Below, piece after piece: positions 41,900 through 50,522 of a stretch of 64,000 nt of DNA. The translations under genes and the position numbers were made by a program. Each line of letters opens with the position of its first letter. The first letter of the stretch is position 1. Location: contig NZ_QKVM01000001.1 in NCBI RefSeq assembly GCF_003231305.1, positions 124,001 through 188,000 on the forward strand, written 5' to 3'. This stretch comes from Pseudomonas sichuanensis (GTDB lineage: Bacteria; Pseudomonadota; Gammaproteobacteria; Pseudomonadales; Pseudomonadaceae). A model generated the notes under the pieces. That model searched no databases and had not been told where the DNA came from. It saw only the letters and a program-made list of their open reading frames with translations.

Positions 41900-44800
41900 C
41901 TAAATCTTGGGCGCCCCTGTGCCATGCCGGAACATGCCGACCATGAAGTCGAAGGCGAAGGCGCCGGCGGTGGCAGCCGCCACGACCTTCCCGCGCGTGA
42001 GGGGCTCGGGATAGAAGGTGCAAGCCTTGTAGGCCGTGAGGGCGCTGTTACGGGCCACGAACTGCAATGCCTCCAATAGCTGGGGGTCATCTTCGTAGGC
42101 CAGCGCGAGCAACTTCATGGCGGACTGCATCGTCATGAACATCATCTCCACCCCGTTGGCCGTTTCCGCCGAATCCACGTTGTCCAGGTGGTAGCTCGAC
42201 AGGTTCTCTTCTCGGCCCTGGTAGAGGTGCCAGCCCTTGTAGGCGATCCCGCTGACCCCAAGCCAGAAGACGATGTACCTGAGTTGGTTTGCCGCGGCGG
42301 AAGGCGCGTCATTCGCTCGCCAGGGCGCCTTGAGCAGGAGCAACCCCGCCTTGCCTGACAGCAGCAGGCAATCGAGCGGTTTGGTCGCCTTCTGTGCCTT
42401 GGCCCCGGTCATGGCCGAGGCCATGCCCATGGACAGCACCGCCATGCCGACATAGGTGCTGACCACGTCCTTGAGGTAGTCGAGTGCCGAGGCATTGGCA
42501 CTCGACTGCGCCGTCAGCGCGCCGGTGAGCGCGGGTCGGCTGGCCAGCACCGGCGCCAAGGGGCGGTCGCCCATGAACAGTTTGTAGGTGACCGTGCCGA
42601 GCACCGAGGGTACGAACAGAATGATGTCGATCAGCCGCACACCGGTGTCCAGGGGCTTGCCCGTGAGCAAGGCGAAGGTCTTCTCGATGAACGGGAAGCT
42701 GATTCTGGCGAACAGGATCCGGCGCAACAAGTCGACAAAGCCGGCCACCGAGTCGATGAGTTTTTCGACCAGTGCCTGGGTCGCGATCGTGACTTTCTTG
42801 GCGGCGTTGAGTACCACCGCGTAGAGGATGCGGGTCAGCTTGTCGAGGTCGAAGTCCGCCAGGGTGAAGCCTTGTGGCCCGAGGATGTGCTGGAAACTCT
42901 CCTGCAAGGTCGGGCCGGAATTGGCGAACGCCGACATTTGCTTGTCGAACGCCGAGGCCATCCCCTCGAATGTCTGGGCTTGCGGCATTTCCACCTTCAC
43001 CACCATCGCGACGATGCTGCCGAGCAGGTCCATCATCCCGCCGCCCGGGCCGCTATGGGATACGTTCTGCTGCTTGTGCCTGGCCTCGCGCTGCGCTTGG
43101 GTGACGCTGCCGGAACCTGGAGGGACCGGCTGCTTTTGCCAGTCGCCGATGAGGTTCAGCTCGACGCTTTTTTTATCGATGGCCTTGATGGCCTTTTCAA
43201 AGGCCGGGGTTGTTACCTTGCGCAGGTCATGGATGCGCGTGGCCAACATCTTCAGTTCTTCGCCGATGAAATCGGCCATGGTTTCACGCACAGCCGAGAT
43301 GTCGCCCCAGTCGAACAGGAACTTGGCATAGCTCCAGACCTTGTCGATGCCGGTGCGCACCTGCTGCCACAGCCAGCTGAAGAACCCGCCGATCTTCTCC
43401 AGGGTATCGAGCACGAAGCGCTTCACCTTGCCGGCCACTTCGCAGACGAACTCGACCACGCCGCTGACCTTGCGGATAAGGAAGGCCACTGGCGAATCCT
43501 CGTGGCGCCACAACCCCTCCAGCAGGTCGGAAAGCGACTGGCCCAGGCCAGGCAGGATCACCGCAGCAGCCGTGGACGCCCCCGCCAGGGCCGACACCGG
43601 CGGGGCCTGCAATTGCCCCTGGCGGCTGGAAACCGCCAGGCAGAAGTCGTCCGCCACGTGCCGGGTATCGAGCGAAGAGTGGAAACCTTGGTCGCCATCA
43701 CGCAAGCGCACGCCAGTGGCCTGATCGCCGCCGACCAGCACCGCTGCCTGACGCAACACCGCCAACAGCGTCTCCACCGTGCGCGTGCCTTCCTTGCCAT
43801 GCAACGCCTGCGGCAACAGCTTGCCCTGCCCCCCGGGCAGTTCGGCGCCCTGCAGTTCAGCGGCGCTCATGCCGGTGAACCGTTGGTACAACGAGGCGGC
43901 CGGGTTGATCTCCAGCACCTGCTCCAGCCCTTCGAGGGCCAGTTCATAGGACGCCGGGGTGAACGACAGGGCCCGGTTGAAGATGCGCAGGTTGCCATTG
44001 AGGTCAGTCTGCACCCGCACCGGGTCCTGCGGGCCGACGAACAGGCTGCGACCATTGACCACCAGGGTGGACAGCACCGAGGTACGCAGCTGCACTGTGG
44101 CATCGCCAAGGGGAATGCCCGCAGGGTCGAGCACGCTGATGTTGGTGGAGAAGCAGGTGATGCTGGCCGACGCGTCTGGGTCGGCCACGCGGATCAAGGT
44201 CTCTTGCCAGTGGCCCTCGGCATCACGCCATTGGTGGGCCGCCTGGCCGTCTTCGTAGACCACCAGCACACTGCCCGTGAGCTTGTCGTCGCCCACCACG
44301 GGCGCAAGGTCCACCACATGCCGGCGCAGCGCCACCGGCTCGCCCCAGGCGGCGGACAGGCCGGCGCGCTGGGCCACCAACAGCGTGCCGTCACTTTGCA
44401 GCGCCCATACGCTGGTGGCCCCGTCCGCCGCTTCGCAGACGCTGAGCTGGAGCACGTCGTGCGCAAGGCTGGCCGGGATGACCGGCTCGAATTCGGCATC
44501 GTCCTGCTCGGCGAGGCTTTCCGCCGGCAGGCGCCAGACGCCCTTGCCAGCCACGTAAACGTCAGTGCCCATCCAGCGGGTCTGCCCCATGGCCATCACC
44601 CGCGCGCCCGCCGGGCAGAGGAACGCGGACCCCGAGGTGATCTCGGGGCGGCCATCCTTGAACTGCGGCAGTTTGCGCGCATTGAGCAGCAGTTGGCGGT
44701 CGCTGCGCCCCAACCCCAAGGTATGCAGCGCGGGCCGGCCCTCGATCATGCCCACATCGAAATCGAGGATTTCGCCGATATCACGGGCAACGCTGAACAG

Positions 44801-45418
44801 CACACAGTGCGTTTTCAGGGACGCCGGTGTGTTGCTGCGCACCAGGTAAGCGTCCTGCCCCGCAGAGCCCGCGGCGCTGATCAGCACCGTCCACACGCCG
44901 TCGTCCCCTGGCTGCACGCGCAAGGCATCGATCGCCAGGCCATCACGGGTGCCATGGTCACGCCAGGGCAACTGCTGCCAGTCGATGGTCTGCGCATCGA
45001 AACCGTAGGCCACCAGCAGCCGCGAGGCCCCGACGCCCTCATCGAGGGCCACGGCCAGGGTGGTCAGTTCCTTGCCGTCGACCATGGCCCAAGCGGCCGC
45101 AAAGGCGACCACCTTGTCGTGCAGGGGCAGGCTCTGCCAGCCCGCGGAGCTTTCGCCGTCGCGGCGCACCAGTGACAGCCGCTGCCCATTGCCCAGCGTG
45201 ATCACCATGGGCTGCACGGCCACGCCGCGACGGTCCGGCAGCGCCACCATGCGCTGCTGGAAGCGGCCCTTGGTGTTCGGGTCGATCAGGTCGTCCCGGC
45301 CAAAGGTGCGGGCGGGCTCGATGTAGTCGATGATGTCGCTGCCTACGGTGAAGCTTGTGTGCAGGGTGTTGTGGCCATCGAACGCGTCGAGGTGCACCAC
45401 TTGAGATGTTTTTTGCAT
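41900..45418 (-). CDS. Large multidomain protein of unknown function (propeller-like + helical)
   Basis: A 1172-aa protein that I do not recognise. Residues about 10-370 show repeated blade-like units (VWTVLISAAGSAGQDAYLV; MGTDVYVAGKGVWRLP; TSVWALQSDGTLLVAQRAG), like a beta-propeller. Residues about 375-440 look like a beta-sandwich (SVLDPAGIPLGDATVQLRTS; VRVQTDLNGNLRIF). The remaining 700 residues are mainly helical with amphipathic and hydrophobic stretches (LFARISFPFIEKTFALLTGK; YVGMAVLSMGMASAMTG; GKVVAAATAGAFAFDFMVGM). No signal peptide. ATG 45418 has AAGGAG eight bases upstream and lies 22 bp after the 535-aa gene, so they form an operon. Size and domain plan suggest a secreted or surface toxin-like protein, but that is only inference. 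Confidence 0.6.
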   Translation of the reverse strand: MQKTSQVVHLDAFDGHNTLHTSFTVGSDIIDYIEPARTFGRDDLIDPNTKGRFQQRMVALPDRRGVAVQPMVITLGNGQRLSLVRRDGESSAGWQSLPLHDKVVAFAAAWAMVDGKELTTLAVALDEGVGASRLLVAYGFDAQTIDWQQLPWRDHGTRDGLAIDALRVQPGDDGVWTVLISAAGSAGQDAYLVRSNTPASLKTHCVLFSVARDIGEILDFDVGMIEGRPALHTLGLGRSDRQLLLNARKLPQFKDGRPEITSGSAFLCPAGARVMAMGQTRWMGTDVYVAGKGVWRLPAESLAEQDDAEFEPVIPASLAHDVLQLSVCEAADGATSVWALQSDGTLLVAQRAGLSAAWGEPVALRRHVVDLAPVVGDDKLTGSVLVVYEDGQAAHQWRDAEGHWQETLIRVADPDASASITCFSTNISVLDPAGIPLGDATVQLRTSVLSTLVVNGRSLFVGPQDPVRVQTDLNGNLRIFNRALSFTPASYELALEGLEQVLEINPAASLYQRFTGMSAAELQGAELPGGQGKLLPQALHGKEGTRTVETLLAVLRQAAVLVGGDQATGVRLRDGDQGFHSSLDTRHVADDFCLAVSSRQGQLQAPPVSALAGASTAAAVILPGLGQSLSDLLEGLWRHEDSPVAFLIRKVSGVVEFVCEVAGKVKRFVLDTLEKIGGFFSWLWQQVRTGIDKVWSYAKFLFDWGDISAVRETMADFIGEELKMLATRIHDLRKVTTPAFEKAIKAIDKKSVELNLIGDWQKQPVPPGSGSVTQAQREARHKQQNVSHSGPGGGMMDLLGSIVAMVVKVEMPQAQTFEGMASAFDKQMSAFANSGPTLQESFQHILGPQGFTLADFDLDKLTRILYAVVLNAAKKVTIATQALVEKLIDSVAGFVDLLRRILFARISFPFIEKTFALLTGKPLDTGVRLIDIILFVPSVLGTVTYKLFMGDRPLAPVLASRPALTGALTAQSSANASALDYLKDVVSTYVGMAVLSMGMASAMTGAKAQKATKPLDCLLLSGKAGLLLLKAPWRANDAPSAAANQLRYIVFWLGVSGIAYKGWHLYQGREENLSSYHLDNVDSAETANGVEMMFMTMQSAMKLLALAYEDDPQLLEALQFVARNSALTAYKACTFYPEPLTRGKVVAAATAGAFAFDFMVGMFRHGTGAPKI

Positions 45419-45440
45419 GGACAGTGCTCCTTGAGGGCGC

Positions 45441-47048
45441 TCAGACATCGCGATGAAGGACGTTGATGACCAGGTCCAGATGCTGGTTGAAGCGCGGCTC
45501 GCGGAAGAAGAAGGTCTCCTCGCCTGGCGGGACGAAGGCCAGGTTGCCCATCTCCAGGTTGACGTCCCTGAACACGCCCTCGAGCATGCCGATGATCGCG
45601 TCGCGCGATGCGCCCAGCCAGTCGCCCGCGATCCCCACGTCCCAACTGTTGTTGATGCGCGTGAAGAACTGGGTGATGGCCCAGGTGTCGCCCTGATCGT
45701 CGTTTTTGCCGGTGACCGGCGTGAAGGTGGGCGCGAACACCGGCACCACCGAGCATTTGGCACCCTGGCCTTGGGTACTCAGCGACATGCTGCCGCCGAT
45801 GTCGGTGTTGCGGGTGGCCGTGGCGCGCGAATGCATGTCCCAGGAGGTGGTGCGATCACGGTCCAGATGGCCGTGGAGCCGGCCGTCGAGCAGGAACCGG
45901 TTGCCCTCGACGAGCTTGATCTCAAGCTTCAGGTGCTTGTCCAGGGCGAGCTGGAGGTCGCCGTCCTTCCACTGGTAATGCTTGCTGCCCTGCAGGAACA
46001 GCGAGTTGCCGTCACGCTCGAAACTCAGCACTTTCAGAAAATCCAGCTCAGGGTGCTTGAGCCTGCCGGCGTTGCCTTGCAGGCTGTTTTCCTGCGCCAT
46101 GCGCTCGACTTCACGTTTGAGTGCCTGCTTGAGGCTGTTGAGCAGGTGCTGGATGAACAGGTCCTTGCGCAACACCATCAGGCCTGCGAACAAGCCATCG
46201 GAGCCGTCCGCGAACATGTGGCTGGGCCAGATCCCCTGACTGCGGCACAAGGCGTCCTGCTTGGCGGCATCGTCGGGCAGCCTGTGCCCCCCTTCCGTGA
46301 CGCACAGGTAGTCGATGGTGTGAGTAAGGTCGGGTTCGACATTCGTGACATGCTCCCTGACCAAGCGGAACAAGTAGTCCTCCATGAACAGGCTGGGCGG
46401 CCGCTTGGCCGCACGCGGCACCACCGAAGCCATCAGCAGCAGGCCATTGGGGCCATCGATGCCGCTGTCGGCGATCCAGGTCTCGATACACGCCACCAGC
46501 TGGCCGCGAGCCTCGCTCGACAGCGTGGCATCCTCGGGCGTGTGCAGCTGCGGGATCATCAGCGCTTCGGGCCGGGTCAGGGTGAGGAACAGGCATTCGA
46601 TGGAAAACTGCCCCTCGGCCAGCTTGAAGTGCTCCAACTGCCGGGTCACCCCCTCGGCGCACTGTCGATTGTGTTTGTACAACTGCTCGCGGCTGACCGT
46701 GCGCTTGCGCACCATCGAGCGGATCGACAGGGAGTACTTGTGAATGGGCAGTTCGACGGGGTCGTTGCCACTCATGTAGGCCAGCGTACCGTCGAGCAGC
46801 TCGAAGGTCGTCAGCACTTCCTGGCTCGCCATGCGCTGCGCGTCCAGTGACAACTGTGGGCTGCCGAGGTTGGCCTGCAGGCGGGTGGTGGAGGGTTGCT
46901 TGCGATGATTGAGCGGCGTGGCCAGGATCGTGAACGGCGTGGCAGCCCTGCGGTTCCATACCCGCCAGGCCTCTTCGAACTGACAGCAGAGCCCGCGTTG
47001 ATTAAGCGACAGCGCAATATCGAAATCTATCAGAGGGGTCGTGTCCAT
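45441..47048 (-). CDS. Unknown 535-aa protein, possibly TULIP/P47-like
   Basis: A 535-aa protein, first gene of a two-gene operon. No signal peptide. It begins LIDFDIALSLNQRGLCCQFE, has long beta-rich segments (LQLALDKHLKLEIKLVEGNR; RLHGHLDRDRTTSWDM) and ends GNLAFVPPGEETFFFREPRF before NQHLDLVINV. Opening and ending recall P47/OrfX proteins of botulinum-type and insect-toxin loci, which have lipid-binding TULIP folds; this is a low-certainty pattern judgement. Its stop lies 22 bp before the 1172-aa gene, implying a joint function. Confidence 0.5.
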   Translation of the reverse strand: MDTTPLIDFDIALSLNQRGLCCQFEEAWRVWNRRAATPFTILATPLNHRKQPSTTRLQANLGSPQLSLDAQRMASQEVLTTFELLDGTLAYMSGNDPVELPIHKYSLSIRSMVRKRTVSREQLYKHNRQCAEGVTRQLEHFKLAEGQFSIECLFLTLTRPEALMIPQLHTPEDATLSSEARGQLVACIETWIADSGIDGPNGLLLMASVVPRAAKRPPSLFMEDYLFRLVREHVTNVEPDLTHTIDYLCVTEGGHRLPDDAAKQDALCRSQGIWPSHMFADGSDGLFAGLMVLRKDLFIQHLLNSLKQALKREVERMAQENSLQGNAGRLKHPELDFLKVLSFERDGNSLFLQGSKHYQWKDGDLQLALDKHLKLEIKLVEGNRFLLDGRLHGHLDRDRTTSWDMHSRATATRNTDIGGSMSLSTQGQGAKCSVVPVFAPTFTPVTGKNDDQGDTWAITQFFTRINNSWDVGIAGDWLGASRDAIIGMLEGVFRDVNLEMGNLAFVPPGEETFFFREPRFNQHLDLVINVLHRDV

Positions 47049-47270
47049 GTAGCTTGCAGCCTCGATTGCTGAGTGAGCACAGCAAGGAACCTGAGCAACC
47101 TACCTGTCGCGCCCACGTCCTTGCGTTCGCCGATAAATGGCCAGTAGCCATCATTCGGCAGCGTAACTCAACCGATTGGCTTTTTGTATGACGATCTGAC
47201 AAGGCGTTTGAGGGAGTTGTATGAGGCCCGGCACGGCTTGAAGACAACCCCCAGCCCCGTAAACCCGCCT

Positions 47271-47756
47271 CTATCGATAAAAATCATCCAGCCGCTGATG
47301 AGCAATTGGCCAAGGTAGCCGTCGTGCATTCGCCCGCATCCGACGATAAGCCTCATGGGCCTGATCGACAGTGATGACAGCGTTTCGAACAAGCTCCTCG
47401 ACCACCCAGAGCGTGCCTTTCACCTCGACAGCTTCCTGCACGGCCGCTTTGCGCAGCGCTTCGTCCCTGGATAACAGCGGACACTTTTCCTGCCTTGCCA
47501 GCGCCAACGCGAAGCAATCATTGCGGCCTGGCCCGCTGACTCGCCCTATCAGTTCCATGGCATACAGCAGGGTGGATGGGCTCAGCTCAGCCAGCTCAAG
47601 CCCCATGTGCAACAGATGTGCATGCTGCGCTTCTAGCTCATCGAAATAGAGGATGTCCGGCACTGTGAACTGGTAAGGCAGCGTGAAGAGTTGAGCCAGT
47701 AGCTCGCCCTCTTCAAGGTCGATCAGGATGTTGGCATCACTGATGAGTAGCTGCAT
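47271..47756 (-). CDS. PIN-domain protein (candidate toxin nuclease)
   Basis: A 161-aa PIN-domain protein. The acidic residues are in place: Asp in LLISDANILIDLEEG (residue 7), Glu in LYFDELEAQH (about 40), Asp in GPGRNDCFALALARQ (about 79) and Asp in CPLLSRDEALRKA (about 97). Such proteins are Mg-dependent RNases, often toxins. Its start lies inside the end of the XRE-ImmA/IrrE gene (20-bp overlap), so they are translated together. The C-terminal tail (VDQAHEAYRRMRANARRLPW) resembles the DUF3368-type PIN subgroup. Confidence 0.85.
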   Translation of the reverse strand: MQLLISDANILIDLEEGELLAQLFTLPYQFTVPDILYFDELEAQHAHLLHMGLELAELSPSTLLYAMELIGRVSGPGRNDCFALALARQEKCPLLSRDEALRKAAVQEAVEVKGTLWVVEELVRNAVITVDQAHEAYRRMRANARRLPWPIAHQRLDDFYR

Positions 47757-48804
47757 CCAGTAACTCCAGTTTGCGCGCCTGGTGGAACTGGTACACCGTC
47801 ATGCCCAGCAGCTCCGCCGCCTTGGACTCGCCGACAATCCCCTCCCCCAGCGCGCGGTAGACCAGTTGCTGGAACAGCCGGGTGGTTTCTGGCCGGTACG
47901 CCGCACCAGGCTCCTGTTTGCGCCAGCCCTGTTTGGCGAACAGCAAAAACAACCGCTCGCGCACGGCGTGCGGGATGATCTCCAGGTCCCCAGCGCGATA
48001 CAGGCAACCCTGCATGCTGAGGCCATATTCAGCCTTGAGCAGGTACAACTCGCGAACCTCCAGCATGTGGCGGGTATCGCCCAGATGCTGCCGCATGGCG
48101 CTGGCGGGCACCAGCAATGCCGAGGCAAAACGGTTACAGGCCTTTTCCTCATCCAGCGCTTCGGCCAACCGACCGTGCATCAACAGGTGGCCAAGCTCGT
48201 GGGCCAGGGTGAAGCGCTGACGATCGCCCGGCCAGTCCGCCGACACCACAATGACCGGCTGCCCTGCCACGCTGGCCTGCAAACCGTCGAATTTCGCCTG
48301 TGCATCGACCTGGGTGATGATCACCAGAATCCCGTGAGTCTCCAGCACGTCGATCAAGTCTGGGATGGGGCTCGAACCGAGGCCCCACAGCTGCCGCACC
48401 TGGTCGGCCAGGCTGTCGACCGCCTGCAGCGAGGCAATCTCAGCAGGCAGGCCTGCTGGCACGCTGAACGGCTGCACGGGATAGGCCGGCCACAGGTTGA
48501 TCAGCTCTTGCCAGCGCTCCGCCTGATCCAGTACATCGGCCTCGATGCGTTTCAGGATTGCCTTGGGGGTGCTGCAACGCTTGCGGTACTCGACCCCCGC
48601 CAGCTCGACCCTAGCCGGGCGGAAGAAATACTCGGCGCGTACCGACAGCGCCTTGCACAAACGCACGAGCACGCCGGAACTGGGCATGCTCTGGTCATGT
48701 TCGTATTTCTTGATCATGTTGGCGCTCACGCCCACCAGTTCGCCTAGCGCCTGCATCGACAGGCCAGCAGCAGCGCGGGCACGTTTGAGGCGCTCGCCGA
48801 TCAT
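47737..48804 (-). CDS. XRE regulator fused to ImmA/IrrE-type metallopeptidase
   Basis: A 355-aa two-domain protein. Residues 1-62 form an XRE HTH (GERLKRARAAAGLSMQALGE; SANMIKKYEHDQSMPSSGVL). Residues about 165-260 carry the zinc-peptidase motif RFTLAHELGHLLMHGR (H-E-x-x-H) followed by EKACNRFASALLVPASAM, the ImmA/IrrE (COG2856) signature. A further C-terminal region (about 300-345) may be a second HTH-like segment (GIVGESKAAELLGMTVYQFH). It probably represses its own operon and neutralises the PIN protein; cleavage of a regulator on stress is the known mode of IrrE/ImmA. It is the first gene of the pair. Confidence 0.85.
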   Translation of the reverse strand: MIGERLKRARAAAGLSMQALGELVGVSANMIKKYEHDQSMPSSGVLVRLCKALSVRAEYFFRPARVELAGVEYRKRCSTPKAILKRIEADVLDQAERWQELINLWPAYPVQPFSVPAGLPAEIASLQAVDSLADQVRQLWGLGSSPIPDLIDVLETHGILVIITQVDAQAKFDGLQASVAGQPVIVVSADWPGDRQRFTLAHELGHLLMHGRLAEALDEEKACNRFASALLVPASAMRQHLGDTRHMLEVRELYLLKAEYGLSMQGCLYRAGDLEIIPHAVRERLFLLFAKQGWRKQEPGAAYRPETTRLFQQLVYRALGEGIVGESKAAELLGMTVYQFHQARKLELLDAATHQ

Positions 48805-48865
48805 CAGCTGACTCCCTCGGTTTACGAAAAATAAAAATACTGGAGAAATATAAACCCGATAAGCC
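48805..48865 (-). promoter_or_regulatory. AT-rich promoter/operator region of the XRE-PIN operon
   Basis: AT-rich segment (TTTACGAAAAATAAAAATAC on the plus strand) directly before the XRE start. GTTTA and TAAAC arms lie about 26 bp apart around it and could be a wide operator. Assignment rests on position only. Confidence 0.35.
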
Positions 48866-49005
48866 TGACCGTCGAGGCATGGGCGACGGCCGTACTGGCC
48901 TCAGCCTGGGATCGCGCGAAAGCCCGCTGATTCATATGCGCCTGCAAAGCCTGTATAAAGCGCCCGCGAACTGCGATCCCGACGTCTGCAAAAAGGAACT
49001 CCTCC

Positions 49006-49599
49006 ATGCTTCGGCTCTCGATGCCAGCCCTGCTCCTGGCGCTTGCCGGCTGTGCCACCAAGCCCCCCGCCAACCCCGACAACCTCTGCGAGATTTTCCG
49101 CGAGAAGCCGAAATGGCACGAGGCGGCGCTGAAGATGCAGGCGCGCTGGGGTGCGCCGGTGCAGGTGCCGATGGCGATGATGTACCAGGAGTCCTCGTTC
49201 AAGCACGACGCCCTGCCGCCACGTTATTACTTCCTCGGCATCATCCCCTGGGGCCGGGTCAGCACCGCCTACGGCTACGCCCAGGCCAAGGACGAGACCT
49301 GGGCCGACTACAAGCGCGAAGCCGGCGGCTGGGGCGCCGCCCGCGACGACTTCGCCGACGCCGTCGACTTCATGGGCTGGTACATGCAGAAGAGCCAGCG
49401 GGTGAATGGCGTGTCCAAGTGGGACGCCTACGGCCAGTACCTGAATTACCACGAAGGCTGGGGCGGCTACCGCAACCGCAGCTATGACGCCAAGCCGTGG
49501 TTGATGAACGTCTCGCAGAAGGTTCAGGCACGGGCGGAGGTGTTTGGGGCGCAGTATCGCAGCTGTGAGCAAGAGCTTTCGCGGGGTGGGTGGTTTTGA
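49006..49599 (+). CDS. Lipoprotein with lysozyme-like (SLT) fold
   Basis: A 197-aa lipoprotein. The lipobox LALAGC gives Cys16 as lipidated residue; position +2 is Ala, which favours the outer membrane. MAMMYQESSFKHDALPP (about 58) has the Glu-Ser pair of soluble lytic transglycosylases; GYAQAKDETWADYK and YLNYHEGWGGYRNR match later lysozyme-fold motifs. It probably cleaves or binds peptidoglycan. ATG 49006 is selected for its immediate signal peptide. Monocistronic, with an about 200-bp spacer upstream. Confidence 0.8.
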   Translation: MLRLSMPALLLALAGCATKPPANPDNLCEIFREKPKWHEAALKMQARWGAPVQVPMAMMYQESSFKHDALPPRYYFLGIIPWGRVSTAYGYAQAKDETWADYKREAGGWGAARDDFADAVDFMGWYMQKSQRVNGVSKWDAYGQYLNYHEGWGGYRNRSYDAKPWLMNVSQKVQARAEVFGAQYRSCEQELSRGGWF

Positions 49600-49668
49600 C
49601 AGGCCCAGCCGATAGAGGCCACGCGAGAGGGCCGCAAAGCGGCCCCTGTGACGCGTAGCATCAGTCGT

Positions 49669-49890
49669 TTATATCCCCTCTTCTCTCAAAGCCTCCAGCT
49701 TGCCGACCTGTTCGCTGGCCAGCCGGCTAATGATCCGGATTACCTGGTGGATCCCCGCCGTGTTGCGGAAGCTCAGTTGCGGGTTGTGTTCGCATTCCAG
49801 CATTTCGTCGTGCTGGACCAGGGCTTCGCCTAGCAGTTCGAGGGTCCAGGCGTAGCTTTGGATGGTGGACAGGCGCTCGCGGTCAGTCAT
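49669..49890 (-). CDS. Small hypothetical protein (73 aa)
   Basis: A 73-aa predicted helical cytosolic protein: MTDRERLSTIQSYAWTLELL then GEALVQHDEMLECEHNP. Codon use and GC match neighbouring genes, and relatives seem common in Pseudomonas by memory of similar short sequences. Function unknown. ATG 49890 overlaps the end of a 43-codon ORF by 8 bp, suggesting a two-gene operon. Confidence 0.6.
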   Translation of the reverse strand: MTDRERLSTIQSYAWTLELLGEALVQHDEMLECEHNPQLSFRNTAGIHQVIRIISRLASEQVGKLEALREEGI

Positions 49891-50014
49891 GGGGCACCTC
49901 ACGGGTGGCGAGGGACTGGCTGTCGATTGGGTAGAAGGTTGGGGATGGGGTGGCCGCGGGGGTTGGGCGGCGGAGAGCGGATGCGAGGATCTTGCTCAGA
50001 ATGCGAATAAGCAT
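49883..50014 (-). CDS. Possible 43-aa protein upstream of the 73-aa gene
   Basis: MLIRILSKILASALRRPTPA starts a 43-aa ORF with an amphipathic N-terminus and Pro/Thr-rich tail. It overlaps the next ORF by 8 bp, the arrangement of a coupled pair. Short length means chance cannot be excluded. Confidence 0.4.
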   Translation of the reverse strand: MLIRILSKILASALRRPTPAATPSPTFYPIDSQSLATREVPHD

Positions 50015-50442
50015 GCATGAGACTCCAAGTTTGTGTTTGGAGCGGCCACGATCCTTCCTACGGGATTGGGTGGCAGCTGTGTATGGGGTAGGAATACCGG
50101 GAAACTTGGAACCCGGCCAGGCCGAAGCCTGCCCACACACAGCCGCCATGACACAGCGCAGCAGGCACAAAAAAAGCGCCAGCCGTTGTGATGGGGCGCC
50201 CAGTGCGTGCGCCAAGTTTACCAGCAGGTTCCTACACCTGGCCGCAGATTTTGCTGCGACTTGGGGAATCTATCCCTAGGGTGGATCGGTTCGCAACAGG
50301 CCTGACTGGAGGAAATTTCCCAAAGTGCTGAGGGAAAGAGGTTCGAAAAAATTGCCCTCGTCGATTCAGTCATACTGATGTCCGCAAAGCCATCAAGGTA
50401 GTGCATGAGCGCGTTGGTCAGGGGTACGCGTACTGCAACATC

Positions 50443-50465
50443 AAAGCCCGCGCTTAGCGGGTTTG
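50443..50465 (-). terminator. Minus-strand terminator next to tRNA-like fragment
   Basis: Minus strand reads CCCGCTAAGCGCGGGCTTT, a GC stem with a short T run. It resembles the terminators that follow tRNA genes in Pseudomonas and directly follows the tRNA-Pro-like 3' end at 50503-50522. Confidence 0.5.
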
Positions 50466-50502
50466 CTGGATGTTTTACAGACAGTCATAGACTTCTGGGA
50501 TC

Positions 50503-50522
50503 TGGTCGGGGTACAGGATTTG
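50503..50522 (-). other. tRNA-Pro-like 3'-end fragment (possible att remnant)
   Basis: Minus strand reads CAAATCCTGTACCCCGACCA, equal to a T-loop end, T-stem half, acceptor ACCCCG, discriminator A and CCA of a proline tRNA. The rest of the tRNA is absent upstream (the DNA becomes AT-rich). Such tRNA 3' ends are typical integration-site remnants. Confidence 0.45.

Noticed and set aside
42872..45175. Plus-strand open frame of 767 codons opposite the 1172-aa gene
   Set aside because: Low-complexity Arg/His/Gln-rich shadow; the minus-strand gene has a ribosome site and domain-like structure.
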